From Glebionis coronaria (taxonomy: Eukaryota; Streptophyta; Magnoliopsida; Asterales; Asteraceae), in NCBI GenBank assembly GCA_025667525.1, contig CM046882.1, positions 215,992,592 to 216,056,591 on the forward strand: a DNA stretch of 64,000 nucleotides, given 5' to 3'. The translations under genes were made by a program, and so were the position numbers. The notes under the pieces are model-generated. The model made no database searches, was not told where the DNA came from, and saw only the letters and a list, made by a program, of their open reading frames with translations. This document shows positions 12,632 through 24,979 of this stretch, piece after piece; within the stretch, counting starts at the first letter, position 1, and each line of letters starts with the position of its first letter.

Positions 12632-12649
12632 CTCATGGCTCTGATACCA
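12632..12649 (-). promoter_or_regulatory. Element B primer-binding site
   Basis: Minus strand reads TGGTATCAGAGCCATGAG, complementary to the 3' end of plant initiator-Met tRNA, three nt after the 5' LTR end. Confidence 0.9.
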
Positions 12650-12652
12650 ATC

Positions 12653-15433
12653 TGTAACACCCCCACAAAATGCTATGCGCAGCGGAACTACAACATTGGG
12701 TGCTACACAGTTATCATTGCACACAAGATATATCAAACGACTCTAAAAAGACGTCAACTTAAAACTTGAATTAAAAATTGTTAAAAGATACATGTCCACG
12801 GTTTTTCCAACCCCACTTGGTACAACAGAGTTTAGCGTTTTCGGTCCCCATGAATCTCGACCCAAGAATTACAGTTTCACAACAACATAACATTAAAATT
12901 AAAAATGTTTAAGTAGGAAAGGGAGGAAAAACAAGCAGACTCCAAGCCATACACACAACATCCATCCCATGCACGCTCCATGCTACACTTCAGCGGTTAC
13001 CTGAAACACATGCCAAAATTTGGTCAACGAAAACGTTGAGTGGAATTCATAGGTTTTACAATTCATTTTGAACGTATATGAAATAAAAACCATTCGTGAT
13101 CATTCATAGACTTGTCGATCAAACAATCTATATTCAGGATACTGACAATTGTGTTTAAGCTCATGACACTAAACCGTTAACTCAATCACCCGCGTAATAA
13201 TTACCGGCGTGACTCAAATGAAACCATGGCCCCTAATAAGGCATCAGTTGCAATTATACCTTTTCTCTTATCACAAATTATCCGTCCGCAGGGGGTATCA
13301 ACGTACTAGCCCTCGTCTCGGATAGGGTAGTCAACCCCATAGTACTATCACTTTGTATAAGCGGTTATTTCCCCCTTCGCAAGGGCAAGACAATAGTTAA
13401 TAGTTCATGAAATTAGGGTCTTTTGCAACTAGGTACTCAACACAATTTCTAAGGCAACATTCGGGTCTAACAATCATTCATGACATACGTTCATTTTAAA
13501 AACTAGCATGCATTTCCCTCGCGGGTAAAAAAGTTTGAAATAATAGTAAGCGAGGCTATAAATTCACACCTTATATATTAAGTAGTCGGTAGTTCGAGAG
13601 ATGATCACTGACGACGATACGGATGCCCGGGTAAATCAACACCTATCAACAAATAACGCGTAATGAGTAATCTCATTTTAAATACCTTACGGTACTGTAT
13701 AAAATACATAGATACTAGTCACTTAGGACAATTATAACTCACGCCAAAACAAAACAACAAGCATCACTCATTTTACACCATTCGTTCTTATTATTTACGT
13801 TATCCATTTTTATTCATTTTCGCCGGTACTTACCGAAAGTACGGGCTGTTTTACTATATTTAACCATTCCTATAAAATTTGACAAAATTCTCAAAAATAC
13901 TATAAGACCTGTAGATAACACATTTTTAATCCCAATAAAAGTTTTTACTTCTACGACCCGTTACTCAACGCTTTTCCAAAACTACATTTTCCGGGCTGAA
14001 ATTGTACTTTGACCAACTTGGACCTCTTTGACCTATTTTAAATGCACCTTTGACTTCTTTGACTCCTAAGTCCACTTATAGACTCAATTACACAGGTTTG
14101 TAACCAAAATTTGACCCTTGACCTTTTACCAATTCATACTTGTGGTCCTCGGGATTTGACTAAAACTATACATAAATTCGGATTATGAAAGTTCTCGTCT
14201 CCCGGTACACGATCTTTAAAACCTCATAACTTTTAGCTCGTTTAGAGTCACGAGCTCTACCTTATACCAAATTAAAGCTAAGAAGACCCTCTATGACTAC
14301 ATTTAGCTATCTAGACCTGTAGGAAAAATTATTTTTATGAAAAGGTCTTAAACTTTCTGCCTAAATTTAACCATACCAAAATCACACTTAAGCTCGATTC
14401 CAAACCTATTAATCATTACTAGGATTCATCCTAAGCATTCCCAATCATAACCAAACACTAATTTCAGTCCCTAACCCCTATTGATCATCAACCTCATAAT
14501 CTAAAAATCTAAAAACAAACATGCAAACACTTGTACCCATCTAACACATCAATAAACACAAGGCTAAACACAAAACCAATGCTCAAAATCATCAATCACC
14601 ATGGCTCCCCAAACACCCCCTTTTGCCGTGGGGTTTGGGTGACCAAATCACCACAACCAAATCAATTTTGGTGGGTTTGATTAGTGATTATACTCTCATT
14701 TTACATGAATTTAACATGCATTAATCCAATTAACCCTCAAAAACGAGTTTGAATGATCTTGAAAATTTTTGGAAAAATTTTGTTAATGCATGTTTGAAAT
14801 AACCATGGATTAACACTCACCAATGGATTTTAGAAGGTGGTCTAAGGTTAGATTTTGTCAAAACTCAAAAAAAATGGTGGATGGTGGTGGTGTGGGGGTT
14901 TGGCCGTCGGCCTAGAGAGAGAGGGAGAGAGTTGTTTGATTTTTTTTTGTTAAGTGTTGTGTGTGTTTGTGTTTGTCACATTTTGTGAGATGGGAGGGGT
15001 CAAAGTGGTATTTTTGGATTTCTTTTGGCCTTAAACAAAAACGTCACTAAAACTTTGCGGGATCGACTCACTAGTCAATTTAGAAAATTTTACGGGAGTC
15101 GGAAATCATCCCGAACACTCCAAAATACTTTTGGGATACTTTAAATGTACTCGGAAAGCTATAAAACTCACCCGACTCAACTTAACACGAACCGTAAGTA
15201 AAATTCTCGAAAAATTTCATTATCGATAAATCGTCAATAATTATAGAAATTTGGGCATCCATCGGGATCGTATTCGTCATCGTCCTTCTTGAATCGTCAA
15301 TCGTAAAAATTATAACCTCGAACATCGGCTTTAACCAATATACTTATATATATAGAAATTAAAATTTATTAAAAATTTCAAAATTTAGCGTAATTTAGGG
15401 TAACGTTAATGACCTCGGTTCTAGGGTGTCACA
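12653..15433 (-). repeat. Element B 5' LTR
   Basis: 2781 bp copy of 3571-6352. It drives minus-strand transcription of B. The right flank TATAT (15434-15438) is the second target-site copy. Confidence 0.95.
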
Positions 15434-15438
15434 TATAT

Positions 15439-18286
15439 AAACACTTATAGAATTTAATTAAGGTTATAAGATAATTTTAAGACAATGTAAAAATATCCTA
15501 AAGCACAAGGTGCAAGATTTCAATGCATGACTTGTAAATTTGGCCAGAATAGGTATTTTCACTCTTTAGACATGTTTACTTAAACTAAGCTATCAAACCA
15601 AGTGTAGGAAATTCTTGGACACTTAAAACAAAATTTCTAGGACCTAAGTTGAGTTTTCATCAATAACTAATTGGAGGATTAATCCTTTTACTAAAACTTA
15701 ACCATAAATCATTGAAAAACCCTAACCTGCCTAAGTTTTCTTCCCATTTTCACCTCAAACCTTTGTTAAACTTCAAACCAAGGACCCAAATCTTCTAAAT
15801 ATAATGTTTATACCGTAATTAAGCTTTAATCATTCACTAATCACTTTCCTAAGTCCCTAATCACCAAAATTACAAAGTATAAGTTACAAGCCCTAGTTTT
15901 ACAACCCGATTTTACTTTTTCCCTCCAAAACATGTTTTAAACACTTTCCTTCGCATTCTAAGTTTTAAAATCATATATTTAGGATGTTATAGGATATTTT
16001 ACATGTGGTGACAAGTAGGTGCATCACCTAGTTGTGTACTACACATCACCATTCTTATCAACATATTTCCGTGACACATTTTAGGCCACAAATGGAAGAT
16101 TCGTTTGAAACTAGATTGTATACTCATCACCTAGACTTGCATAGACTTCCATATCATCCCTTAGTCATCGCTCTAGCAGATTTATACGTTTCATAGCAAA
16201 CCTTGGAGCCTAAATTTTGGAAATACTATAAATATAGGCATATAACACATCTTGAAGACTTGTACCCCGTTTTCTTAGTATCTCCTATCCATTATTTATA
16301 TAAACTTCTATATACGTCCTAGTACATCCCATAAGACCAAAAACCAGGTCTAGAAGGAAGCCATTGAAGCTCTTGAAGCTTCGATAGCAAGTTGTGTTCT
16401 TAGGAAGCCATAAGGAGCCATTTTGGATCTACCTAGGTAATCTTAGTGTTAACTACGCTTTAATCTTGTTATAATAGTTATTAAGGCTTGCTATAATGCC
16501 AAAATGATTTTAGAAAGATAATATAAAAAGAATTAAGTCATTTGATCAATTTAAATGAAAGTTATAAGCTAAAGATTTCTAAAAATCCTAATTTTGTATT
16601 TTACATGAAATAATGAGAAAAAACCCATTTCAAAAACTATAATTCTGGAGAAATGTTGTTATTATGATTATAAATGTGTTTCGAAAGTTTTTTCTCAAAT
16701 CCTAGATCATTTGGTACACTTTTGAACTTGTTATATGATTTTTACAAGTATAGGGACTAAAACTATCATTTTTTAAAACTATTTAACATTTTGGGCCAAA
16801 AGTGTCATTTATGAAAGTTAAAACCATAAGGATGAATATTGTAAAGTTTGAAACTCTAAGATTAAAATTTGAAGGTATAAAACATAATTATAAAACAATA
16901 TACTTTAAGGGTTAAAAGTGTAAAAATGCTAACTTATAAATTATATGTTAAAAAGGTAATTATTCTAAAATTATAAACTTAAAGGATCATTTTGATCATC
17001 TATGAAACAATATGGATGAAAACTACATAATAAAACATATTTTCTAAATTATTATAAACAATAAGGACTATTTTGTCAGTTATAAAACTAAAGGATGAAA
17101 GATGTAAATACAAAAGAACATACTAACTTTTGAAGAAATTTCTAAAAATATAATGTACTATGTGTCATGTTTGTAGGGAACTTTGTGAAAAGATGTTCCA
17201 TCTCGATATTACGTTCTGACTAAGTGGCTGGGTTTACGATTTAAAGTGCCCTCGCTCCTCAAACGTTTATAGAATGGCTTCTGAGTACGATGGCCCGAAA
17301 AATGACACAATATTATCAAAATAAATAAATTAAAGAATACATAAGTAATACATAAAGGAATGTTGAACTCAAAATCAAAGACTTAATACTATACCATATG
17401 TGTTAAACCAAGTTGGTGTGAGACCAAGTTCTTGTTTGTTATCTCAAGTTGTTCTGTGTGGTATAAAACTAACAAGATTACTGGACAAAAGGTGAGTTCA
17501 TAGCCTCACTAAAGTTAACTACTTTCAATGATTTGAAAACCCGTAAGGGGGATATATTCTAAACTGGAATACAAGTATTTTTGGTATGTTTCTTAGATAT
17601 GTTCATTGACACTATGTTTACTGCTGCCTATGAAAGTCCCTTTTTAATTATGAACCGCCAATCATTTCTAAGAATGAGCTCTAATATTGTAAATAGTACT
17701 ATTTAGAGACTGACATCACCTGTCTGGGCAAGTTGCACTTTCTAGGACCTCAGTGGTCAAATAGGCATACTTTATTTGCTATACAGGATAATTTGGCAGA
17801 CTTCCTCATAAGGGCAATTGTTAGGTTCTGATATGTCTAGTCGCGGTATCATAAGCTTAGTGCATTTAATTCAATTATTTATTTAACTTATGAGCGAATA
17901 ATAACGTAGCTTAGGAAAAAGGATCTTGTATTCAAATTCTTTTTAAAACCTATGAATTCACTCAACCTTTGTGTTGACATTAAGCATATATTTCAAGTGT
18001 TTATAACTAGTAGCATAGAGCAGCATAATGATGACGTGGAGAGATATAGACTTGGGAATTTTTATCATTCAAACCTATTTTTTAGATCTCAGGATCCTAT
18101 GATGTACAGAGTATGTACAATTTGTTTTAGTAAAAATCTCTGATTTTGAATGATGATTTATAAAGAATAAATACAGTTTATTAAAACGCTCTTTCGAGTT
18201 GCTTTCTATTACTATGCTTTCATATCATGAAGTAATACCCCAAAAATATTATTCCGACGCGTCAAGATAAAAATGGGGGTGTTACA
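15439..18286 (+). repeat. Element A 5' LTR, part 2
   Basis: Continues the LTR after element B; aligns with 22556-24979 and 37305-37535. Ends GGGGGTGTTACA at 18286, just before the PBS. Contains a TATA box at 16227-16234. LTR total about 3.85 kb without B. Open frames inside are noise. Confidence 0.85.
16227..16234 (+). promoter_or_regulatory. TATA box in element A 5' LTR
   Basis: CTATAAATA in both LTR copies (here and at 23335-23342), placed well upstream of the LTR end as expected for U3. Confidence 0.5.
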
Positions 18287-18289
18287 GAG

Positions 18290-18302
18290 TGGTATCAGAG
18301 CT
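18290..18302 (+). promoter_or_regulatory. Element A primer-binding site
   Basis: TGGTATCAGAGC, complementary to initiator-Met tRNA, three nt after the LTR end. Confidence 0.85.
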
Positions 18303-18847
18303 ATATCTATAGAGAACTAATTAGAATCTTGACTATAATTGATTTCTTAAATAAATTCCAAGTGAAGTCTCCGCATCAAGATCATGCTGCTACAAAAAGT
18401 TTAAATGACATTTAATGATTTCTAGTAATACGTTTATGTGACTAAATGATGGCATGTGTAAATAATATACTACTAGATACTATTATGAGTAATTTATTTT
18501 ATCTACGTCTTCAGAAATATGTCTTCCTATTTTCATCCCATCATCATATCACATTCGGATTCAGAAAACATTTACATTATAGATTTACGTAACCTTTAGT
18601 AATAGCCCTTTCTAATAATAATTACCCTAATACATTATCTCCAGAAAATAATACCGAACCAAATAATGAAAATTTACCTATTCCGTAGTGTCAAACTTCT
18701 TCATCCCAAGCTTTCAATAATATCCCAAATACCCAAAATATATTCGTGGAGCGAATGGAGAATATGTTCAACTATTTTAGCGAAGTACCTTCCAAACCTA
18801 TTGAAGATGTCGAATACGAAGTCATGGGTCTTAAATATTGAAAAGAA
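18303..18847 (+). other. Element A leader
   Basis: AT-rich, no supported ORF or motif. Confidence 0.5.
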
Positions 18848-19066
18848 ATGATGCCAGAGGAAATAGAAGGTTTGGAGGAGAATTTAATAAAAGTGACCAA
18901 TGAAAATTATGAGTTACGCAATAAGCAAAGGGTAAATGAAGAGGAAATTACCTTAGCACGAGTAAGAATGACTGCAATGGAAAAACTTATCGAGGATATT
19001 CAAGTACGACATCAAGACAATATCAAAGGAATCGTAGCTGAAATCAAGGATCTCAAAAAGGAGTAA
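18848..19066 (+). CDS. Short coiled-coil ORF upstream of gag in element A
   Basis: 72 codons from two adjacent ATGs. Almost entirely charged heptad-like sequence (EEIEGLEENLIKVTNENYEL, later LIEDIQ and IVAEIKDLKKE), so a coiled coil is very likely. It occupies the same slot between PBS and gag as the 358-aa leader ORF of element B, which also has a coiled-coil segment. It may be the surviving C-terminal piece of such a leader protein. No family recognised. Confidence 0.4.
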   Translation: MMPEEIEGLEENLIKVTNENYELRNKQRVNEEEITLARVRMTAMEKLIEDIQVRHQDNIKGIVAEIKDLKKE

Positions 19067-19555
19067 ACCAGCTCAAAAATATTTTAGCTTCTCTAAAAGC
19101 CTTGTAAATATTTTAGCTTTCGGTTTTTACTTTTATGTAACAAAGAAGCTTGCTTGTCCATCAGCAAAACGGATTGTTTATAAATAAAAGTTTCTTTTCA
19201 CCTTCTTTCCATTATTTGCATATCATTCTAGAAAACAGAAATACTTGACAAAGTATAAGTCTTTAAAAGAACAATAGCAAAAGAAACATATTATCTGAAA
19301 CTAAAAAGGACTTCTCAAGTCTATTTGGTTAAAGGAAGTATTAATCTAAATAAAGGATATATAACTTAGGAAACCTGAGACGAGTTAGTAGTTATGTAGT
19401 CTATTTACCTAGATTTATATATGTTAAAGATGCGCCTTTCAAATTTTTAGAAGGAAGAAAAATATGCTCGTAAAGCGTTATATGTATACACATATGACAA
19501 ATGCTTAATAGACAAGTATATCTAAACTTCAAAAATTTTGTTTTTGAAATTCAGA

Positions 19556-20478
19556 ATGACACATTTAATGACATCGATATCTTTTACCCTAACTCCCGAA
19601 GGACTTCAACGAATAATTAACGATGGAGTTGCTGCAGCTTTGAAAATACCAAATTTCAAAATAGTAAGGAATACTATTCCAACGGAAGACTATATAACTA
19701 ACCAGTTATATAAATTCCAAGGAAATGAAGATGCTATTGGTATTACTCATTGGACTGAGAGAACTGAGGCCATTTTCTCCCAAAATGGTTGTGTCCAGGA
19801 TCGTAAGTTGAAGCTTACTGTCAGTATTTTAACTACTAAAGCATTGTCGTGGTGGAATGACTATAATCAACTCATTGGAGTAGAAGAAGCCTGTAAGACG
19901 AAGTGGTTGGATTTTAAGTGCCTCTTAATAACACGATATTATCCTTCAATAGAGATCGATAAAGTGAAAGAGGAATTTTGCTATCTAGTAACACAAGGAA
20001 TTGATCTCAAAGCCTATTTGGGAAAATTTCAGGAGTTAACATAATTTTATCCTTTCACTAATTCGCAAAGGATGATGAAAGCTTTTATCAGAGGATTTCC
20101 CCAAGGATTTAAGAGGATGATTACTTTTTCTAAACCCCACAGTTTGGAAGAAGCCATCAATAATTTCCAGAAATTAATGGAACATGTAACGAGCACAATC
20201 CTGTGCAAGAATCAAATACCCTTAAACGTAAATTTAGTGAAGTAGAAGATTCTGCTGAAACTAAACCTAATCCCCTAAATTTTTCCTAACATCCCCATTT
20301 TCCTTACCTATATTACCCAAATCCCAACTTAGTTAACCATCCCAACGCGATAAAATAAAATGATTATGTTGGACATCTTCCCCAATGTACGAAGTGTCTA
20401 CTACATCACACTGGACTCTGCACAACAAGGTGTCAGAATTACTACAAGATAGGTCATCAGACACGATACTGTTTGAGC
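19556..20478 (+). pseudogene. gag: Element A gag remnant
   Basis: From the first ATG in the open frame the gag core reads through FQGNEDAIGITHWTERTEAI and LSWWNDYNQ, a Ty3/gypsy gag motif close to the LSWWNTQ of element B. A TAA at 20042-20044 interrupts it, the same frame continues to about 20240, then the frame changes before the nucleocapsid part. The zinc-knuckle pair reads CTKCLLHHTGLC and CQNYYKIGHQTRYC; in the second, the second zinc Cys is Tyr. No protease follows. It is non-functional and Tekay-like by knuckle layout. Confidence 0.85.
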
Positions 20479-21529
20479 AAGGCGAATTTTTTTATTTTTC
20501 CTATGATTATTGTATTTTGTAAATAAATAAGTGTGATAAACATACGTGAGTAATATCAATAAAATCTATGAATTTTGATTTTACCTCTTGTAAGTGTTAT
20601 TGTGCTATTGTTCTACATTATCTGATAGTACAACTCATTTGTATTATATGTACTTGACCATTTTTGACCAAATATTCAACTTACATCTTAACGAGATAAC
20701 AAAATCCAAATTACGAATGCTCAAACCTGAATTTTCTTTATGAAGATAGGCAAGGACAAAAGTGATATTTCAGAATTCCTTAAGATGAGACAAGACACCA
20801 TCTGGATCATTGTCAATTGTATTTTATAAAAGATATGGAAACTTTAAGAAGATTATACACAAATTAATCTGTTGACATAGAGTACCAATATCTATTATTT
20901 GAATACATTAAATATTACCGTTTATACCAATAGGTTGAAGTGAAAGAATTATTCAAATATTAGAATTTCATACTCCATGTATGCATTATATTATTCGGAA
21001 TTACACTTATATCGTGAAGGTATTATTAGAATAGAGCTTCATAGTACAATAAGTAGTGACTATTAGCTATCTACTTGATTAAAATGGTGAATTGTATTGA
21101 TTTTGGTAAGATGTTTTCCCTATAATCCTAATTGATTTTGAAAGATGCGATAATCAATTCAAGATTTTGAATTGAGCTGTGACATATTGACTTAAGTTTT
21201 ACCTAAAGAACTCATAAATAATCACATTTCTCTTCGTACTTTGAAATCTAAAGAGGACTTATCTGATTAAGTGGTACGATATATATTGATTTTAGCAAAT
21301 CTTTGTAAACTACCTTACGATTTTATTGGTTAGTATATCATTAACGCTTCATAAGTGTTCATTTACATAATAAACTCTAGTTGAAAAGGTTGAGTAAATA
21401 TTAGTAACAAAAGTAAAAGTTGTATTCATTGATATATGAATAGATTGTTGGAAGGAATTTTAGAACGCAAGAACTGTATCTTCCTTTGGTACACTACATT
21501 ACTATTATATTCTCAGGACGAGATTTTTT
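20479..21529 (+). other. Element A internal region without coding signal
   Basis: About 1 kb of AT-rich sequence where protease and pol would be expected. I find no RT, integrase or protease motif on either strand, so pol was lost or was never there. Confidence 0.6.
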
Positions 21530-21545
21530 CAAGGGAAAGAGGCTA
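21530..21545 (+). promoter_or_regulatory. Element A polypurine tract
   Basis: AAGGGAAAGAGGC directly before the 3' LTR. Confidence 0.65.
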
Positions 21546-24500
21546 AGACAACCCATTAATTTCACAAGTATGATGAATGTTATGACTGAATGGAAGTGGA
21601 AAATCCATTAGAAATTTTTGCTTTTTATGCATTACTTGGTAAGATGAACTGTTTCTCACAACCTGAACTATCATATCAACATATTCCTATATGTTGTAAA
21701 CATCAAGTATAAGTACTAAAAGTAATTTAACAAGTGTACTATGAATAAGAACATCTCAAGTATAACTATGATGCCCTAAATTCCCTTAGAAACCCTAGAA
21801 CCCTTATAATGAATGGTAAAGTCAAGGATTATGAGAATATGAATACCCAATACCTATAACAAGTAATTAAGGAATAAAATTGAGTAATATACTTATCATA
21901 TGAGGTATAAAGTTATCCAATAATAGTAAGTATAAACTATACAAAGCTAAGTACAAATAAATATACATAGTAGTCTAGATCACCACCTAGAAATCCTTGT
22001 TAAACAATGTTGCAAGCAATATAACTACATAATATCTATGTACAAGTATCAAATACAATATACTATTTATAAGCTATCATATAAAGTGAAGGTAACTGAT
22101 CACAAAATACTAATATTCACTAATCAAGAGCTAATCACAAGTTAAGACCTAGTAACAAAGATTATCATATAAAATCCATTTCACATTGAATTAGATTCTA
22201 ATATTTTGCAACTAATTATAAAACTCAACTAAGTATAATAATACGAGTATAAGTTTATTTCAAGATAAGTTACAAGTTTATAAAGCACAAAGTACAAATT
22301 ATCAAGGCATAGGACCCTAAGCTCTCTTAATTATCCCTAAAATATGATCAACCTATACAAACCCTTAAACTAAGAATGTAGAATACTTAGAAATCATAAA
22401 AATATCATATAAGAGTTAGAATAAGTATTTATGATGATATAAACCCTAATTACCTAAGATAGAAAGTCATTAGGATTAGTAACCTAGAAACCTATATATT
22501 AAGAGATCTACATAGAATCATTACCTAGTCTTTTAAGACAAGTCTATAAACACTTATAGCATTTCATTAAGGTTATAAGATTATGTTAAGACAATGTACA
22601 AATAACTTATAGCACAAGGTACAAGATTTTAATGCATGACTTGTAAATTAGGTTAAAATAGGTATTTTCACTCTTTAGACATGTTTAATTAAACTAAGCT
22701 ATCAAACCAAGCGTAGGAACATCTTGGACACTTAAAACAAAATTAGTAGGGTCGAAATTGGGTTTACATGAGTAACTAATTGAAGGATAAAACCTTTTAC
22801 TAAGACTTAACCATATATCATTAGAAACCCTAACCGACCTAAGTTTTCTTCCTATTTTCACCTCAAACCTTTGTTAAACTTCAAACCAAGGACCCAAATC
22901 TTCTAAATAGAATGTCTAAACCCTCATAAAGATTTAATAATTCACTAATCACTTTCCTAAGTCCCTAATGACCAAAATTACAAAGTATAAGTTGCAAGCC
23001 CTAGTTTTACAACACAGTTTTAATTTTTCCCTCCAAAACATGTTTTAAACACTTTCTCTCCCATTCTAAGTTTGATAATCAGATATTTAGGATGTTATAG
23101 CATATTTTACATGTGGTGAAAAGTAGGTTCATCACCTAATTGTGTGCTACACATCACCATTCTTATCAACATATTGCCGTGACACATTTTAGGCCACAAA
23201 TGGAAGATTGGTTTGAAACTAGATTTTATACTCATCATCGAGACTTGGATAGACTTCCACAACATCCCTTAGTCATTCCTCTAGCTGAGTTTCACGTTTC
23301 ATAGAAAGCCTTGGAGCCTAAGTCTTGGAAATACTATAAATAGGGGCGTATAACACACCTTGAAGACTTGCACCCCATTTTCTTAGTATCTCCTACCCAT
23401 TCTTCACATACACTTCTATATACGTCCTAGGACATCCCATAAGACTAGAAACCAGGTCTATAAGGAATCCATTGAAGCTTTTGAAGCTTTGATAGCAAGT
23501 TGTGTCCATAGGAAGCCATAAGGAGCCATTTTGGACCTACCTAGGTAATCTATATGTTAACTAATCTTTGATCTTGTTATAATAGTTATTAAGAATTTTT
23601 ATAATGCGAAAATGATGTTAGAAATATAATCTAAAAATAATTAAGTCATCTAATCAATGTAATTGAAAGTTATAAGCTAAACATGTCTTAAAACCCTAGT
23701 TTTGTATTTTACATGAAATAATGAGCAAAAAACCATTTCAAAAGCTATAATAATGGATAAATGTTGTTACTATAATTATAAATTTGTTTTGAAACTTTTT
23801 TCTCAAATCTTAGATCATTCGGTACATTTTTGAGCTTGTTATATGAGTTTTACAAGTATAGGGACTAAAACTGTCATTTTTGAAAAATATTTAACATTTT
23901 GGGTCGAATGTGTCATTTTGTGAAATTTAAAACTATAAGGATGAATATTGTAAAGTTTTATACTCAAGGTTAATATTTGAAGGTATAAAACATATATTAT
24001 AAAACTATATACTTTATGGGTTAAAATAGTAAATATGCTAAACTTATAAATTTTATGTTAAAAAGGTAATTATTCTAAAATTATAAACTTAAAGGATCAT
24101 TTTGATCATCTATGAAACTATATGGATGAAAACTATATAATAAAACATATTTTATAAACTATTATAAATTATAAGGACTATTTTTGTCAATTATAAAACT
24201 AAAGGATGAAAGATGTAAATATAAAAGAACATACTAACTTTTGAAGAAATTTATAAAAATTATATTGTACTATGTGTCCTGTTAGTAAGGAACTTTGTGC
24301 AATGATGTTCCATCTCGATATTACGTTATGACTCAGTGGTTGGGTTTACGATTTAAAGTGCCCTCGCTTCTCAAACGTTTATAGAATGGCTTCTGAGTAC
24401 GATGGCCCGAACAATGATACAATGTCATCACAATGAATAAATTAAAGAATACATTAATAATACATAAAGGAATGTTGAACTAAAAATCAAAGACTTAATA

Positions 24501-24979
24501 CTATACCAAATGTGTTAAACCAGGTTGGTGTGAGACCAAGTTCTTGTTTGTTATCTCAAGTTGTTCTGTATGGTATAAACCTGACAAGACTACTGGACAT
24601 AAGGTGAGTTCATAGCCTCACTAAAGTTAACTAATTTCATTGATTTAAAAACCCGTGAGGGGGATATATTTTAAACTGAAATACTAGTACTTTTGGTATG
24701 CTTCTCAGATATGTTCATTGACACTATGTTTACTACTGCCTATGAAAGTCCCTTTTTAATTATGAATCGCTAATCATTTCTAGGAATGTGCGCTAATATG
24801 GTAAATAGTACTATTTTGAGACTGACATCTTCTGTCTGGGCACGTCGCACTTGCTAGCACCTCAGTGGTCAAACATGCATATTTATTTTGCTATACAGGA
24901 TAGTTTGGCTGACTTCCTCATAAGGGCAATTGTTGGGTTCTGATATGTCTAATCGCGGTATCATAAGCTTAGTGCATAA
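21546..24979 (+). repeat. Element A 3' LTR, part 1
   Basis: Copy of the 5' LTR. Its first base has changed from T to A (AGACAACCC instead of TGACAACCC). It holds the intact, uninterrupted version of the site where B inserted in the other LTR. Interrupted at 24979 by element C. Confidence 0.85.
23335..23342 (+). promoter_or_regulatory. TATA box in element A 3' LTR
   Basis: CTATAAATAGGGG; counterpart of 16227-16234. Confidence 0.45.

Larger units (their letters stand above)
3571..15433 (-). mobile_element. Element B: near-complete Tekay/Del-type chromovirus
   Basis: A Ty3/gypsy element of 11,863 bp on the minus strand. It has LTRs of 2781-2782 bp and a 5-bp target duplication TATAT at 3566-3570 and 15434-15438. 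The PBS matches initiator-Met tRNA and a strong PPT lies beside the 3' LTR. Domain order is gag with three zinc knuckles, aspartic protease, RT, RNase H, integrase, then a chromodomain-like tail, which is the Tekay chromovirus plan. A separate 358-codon ORF lies between the PBS and gag. The coding region carries two nonsense codons and one frameshift. LTRs are roughly 98-99% identical by eye, so insertion is recent. The 3' LTR of A provides the paralogous empty site (near 22540-22556). Confidence 0.95.

Noticed and set aside
18290..18302. tRNA gene fragment
   Set aside because: Only the 3' complementary stretch is present and it sits just after the LTR end, so it is a primer-binding site.
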